A stretch of DNA of 15,669 nucleotides from Candidatus Cloacimonas sp. 4484_275. Its GTDB lineage: Bacteria; Cloacimonadota; Cloacimonadia; Cloacimonadales; TCS61. This document shows, in pieces, positions 14,374 to 15,669 of this stretch; position 1 is the first letter of the stretch; each line of letters opens with the position of its first letter. The position numbers were made by a program, and so were the translations under genes. The stretch spans positions 1 through 15,669 of the forward strand of contig NATF01000046.1 of assembly GCA_002085205.1 (NCBI GenBank). The letters run 5' to 3'. Below the pieces are notes generated by a model. That model saw only the letters and a list, made by a program, of their open reading frames with translations. It was not told the DNA's origin and ran no database searches.

Positions 14374-15669
14374 ATGAAAAAACAGGCAATAATTATTTCA
14401 TTTCTGGCAATAACCACTTTGTTAATCGGTACAAATTTGACAAATTTACCAAATGTGTCTTTCGATAGACTGCAAAGAGATTTGGAGAAGCAAGCGGCAA
14501 AGTTCAAAGATTCCGATTTACATAGGGAGATAAAACAAAATCGCGCTTCGCGTTCTTATGAAATCGGCGATCAGGAAACTTTTTGGAGATGGAATCTTTC
14601 CGTAATGCCGCCCACTTGGGTACAAACACAATCTACTTGCAGAGCGGTGGGAGAACATTGTTATCTGTTTGTTGCCAATGATCAGTGGAATGTTCACATG
14701 GACGAAAACGATGTGGAAACCGTGATGTTTTATTTGGAACAGGAAACTATGGCAGGTGATGATTTCGGAGCAATCGAAATGGATACACTTCATTTCGGGC
14801 CGATTCCGGACGAATTGGATAATGATCCCAAACTGATTGTTTTTTATTCGGCTCTCGGTTCTTTTCAGGGAAGTGTTTTCGACGGCTATTTCAGTGTGTA
14901 TAACGAAGTTACGGAAGCGGAAGCGCAACAGATGAATCCACCCGGACACAGCAACGAATGCGAAATGATTTATATGACCTGTTATCCGCTTAATCCTACC
15001 GATCCGGTTCGCATTTCCGTTCTTTCGCACGAACTCCAACACATGATTCATTGGGCACAAGATGATAACGAAGACACTTGGTTAAACGAAGGAATGTCCG
15101 AATTGGCAATGGTTTATTTCGGAATGCCCGATCCGATTAGCGGTTTCAATTCCAATCCCGATAATTCCCTGATTGTCTGGAATCAGCAATTTTCCGATTA
15201 TGTGAAAACCATGCTTTATTTTACTTATTTGGAAGAACATTACGATGACGGCAGTTTGATTAAAGATATTGTTTCGGAACCGCTTAACTCGATTTCGGGA
15301 ATTTCCAATCAGTTAACTCTTCACGAAACCGAAAAGAATTTCAATGAAATTTTTGTTGATTGGACAATTGCCAATTTTCTTGACGAACCGGAAACGGAAA
15401 ACGGACTTTTTAACTACGAAGAATTGAATTTACCGAATTTCAGCACGGTTGCCACTTATTCGAATTATCCGGCAAGTGGCGGCGGAAACATAAATCCTTG
15501 GGCGGCGGAATATGTGCGACTTTATCACGGCGAAAATAATTTGCATGTTTTAATGGAAGCCAATCAAAACATTCATCTTGGTGTAATAAGAAAAGGTGTG
15601 GAAGGAATTGCTTCCGAAGTTGATATTTTTCCCGTTGATAATCTTCTCGATGTGGATTTACCCGATTTT
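14374..15669 (+). CDS. Exported zinc metallopeptidase, M30 (hyicolysin)-like (3' partial)
   Basis: The frame runs open from the ATG at 14374 to the window end (432 residues, no stop), so the C-terminus is missing. AGGAG lies five bases before the ATG. An N-terminal signal peptide (MKKQAIIISFLAITTLLIG) is followed by a charged, propeptide-like segment to about residue 60. The catalytic motif is H219-E-L-Q-H223 within VLSHELQHMIHW, and W-L-N-E239-G-M-S-E lies 16 residues further on. His-219, His-223 and Glu-239 are the likely zinc ligands and Glu-220 the general base. The spacing and the D-T-W-L-N-E-G-x-x-E pattern resemble the M30 hyicolysin group. It probably acts outside the cytoplasm on proteins or peptides, consistent with amino-acid fermentation. 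A sorting-type C-terminal domain might lie beyond the window but cannot be seen. Confidence 0.85.
   Translation, partial: MKKQAIIISFLAITTLLIGTNLTNLPNVSFDRLQRDLEKQAAKFKDSDLHREIKQNRASRSYEIGDQETFWRWNLSVMPPTWVQTQSTCRAVGEHCYLFVANDQWNVHMDENDVETVMFYLEQETMAGDDFGAIEMDTLHFGPIPDELDNDPKLIVFYSALGSFQGSVFDGYFSVYNEVTEAEAQQMNPPGHSNECEMIYMTCYPLNPTDPVRISVLSHELQHMIHWAQDDNEDTWLNEGMSELAMVYFGMPDPISGFNSNPDNSLIVWNQQFSDYVKTMLYFTYLEEHYDDGSLIKDIVSEPLNSISGISNQLTLHETEKNFNEIFVDWTIANFLDEPETENGLFNYEELNLPNFSTVATYSNYPASGGGNINPWAAEYVRLYHGENNLHVLMEANQNIHLGVIRKGVEGIASEVDIFPVDNLLDVDLPDF

Noticed and set aside
14518..15060. 180-codon open frame on the minus strand near the window end
   Set aside because: It is antisense to the metallopeptidase, which has a signal peptide, binding site and catalytic motif on the + strand.

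Overview
The window is AT-rich bacterial DNA with every supportable gene on the + strand, in a tightly packed layout of short gaps, 4-base stop/start overlaps and AGGAGG-type ribosome binding sites. The best guess for the host is a member of Candidatus Cloacimonadota or a close relative in the FCB group. The reasons are two secreted proteins that end in a FlgD-like / type IX secretion-type C-terminal domain preceded by a beta module of the kind common in that phylum, together with a PPi-type phosphofructokinase and an aldehyde:ferredoxin oxidoreductase relative, which suit an anaerobic fermenter. This placement is an inference from protein style, not a proven assignment.

Layout. (1) 1-2513: two neighbouring secreted-protein genes that share their C-terminal halves, the first cut by the window edge, each followed by a strong intrinsic terminator. 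A promoter-like pair sits in front of the second. (2) 2722-6609: PPi-type phosphofructokinase, a small SpoVG-like protein, the ribosome-associated GTPase HflX, and a class I/II aminotransferase lacking its first ~38 residues, with gaps of 1-15 bases or overlaps. (3) 6622-11627: an unrecognised 310-residue protein, a full-length paralogue of the aminotransferase, homoserine dehydrogenase and a short, divergent aldehyde ferredoxin oxidoreductase, ending in an intrinsic terminator. Three gaps in this stretch hold hairpins, one of them a perfect 12-bp inverted repeat. (4) 11824-14269: a DapA-superfamily lyase, homoserine kinase and a small exported helical protein, joined by GTGA and ATGA overlaps. 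(5) 14374-end: an exported zinc metallopeptidase (M30-like) cut by the window edge.

How it fits together. Regions 3-4 look like amino-acid and aldehyde chemistry around aspartate semialdehyde: homoserine dehydrogenase and homoserine kinase give two steps of threonine synthesis, with two aminotransferases, a DapA-like protein and an AOR-like protein beside them. lysC, asd and thrC are not in the window. Three members are abnormal in ways visible in the sequence. The DapA-like protein keeps its Schiff-base lysine and substrate-binding arginine but has lost all three residues of the catalytic triad. The AOR-like protein lacks a ~55-residue segment that normally contributes to the pterin site and has further changes in pterin motifs, while keeping its Fe-S cysteines and the active-site Glu and His. 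The first aminotransferase starts in the middle of its N-terminal motif, right where a Shine-Dalgarno-like sequence sits. These three, plus the unknown 310-residue protein, are the most promising places for something undescribed.

No rRNA, tRNA, CRISPR array, insertion sequence, integrase or attachment site was seen. No gap without a gene exceeds about 200 bases.
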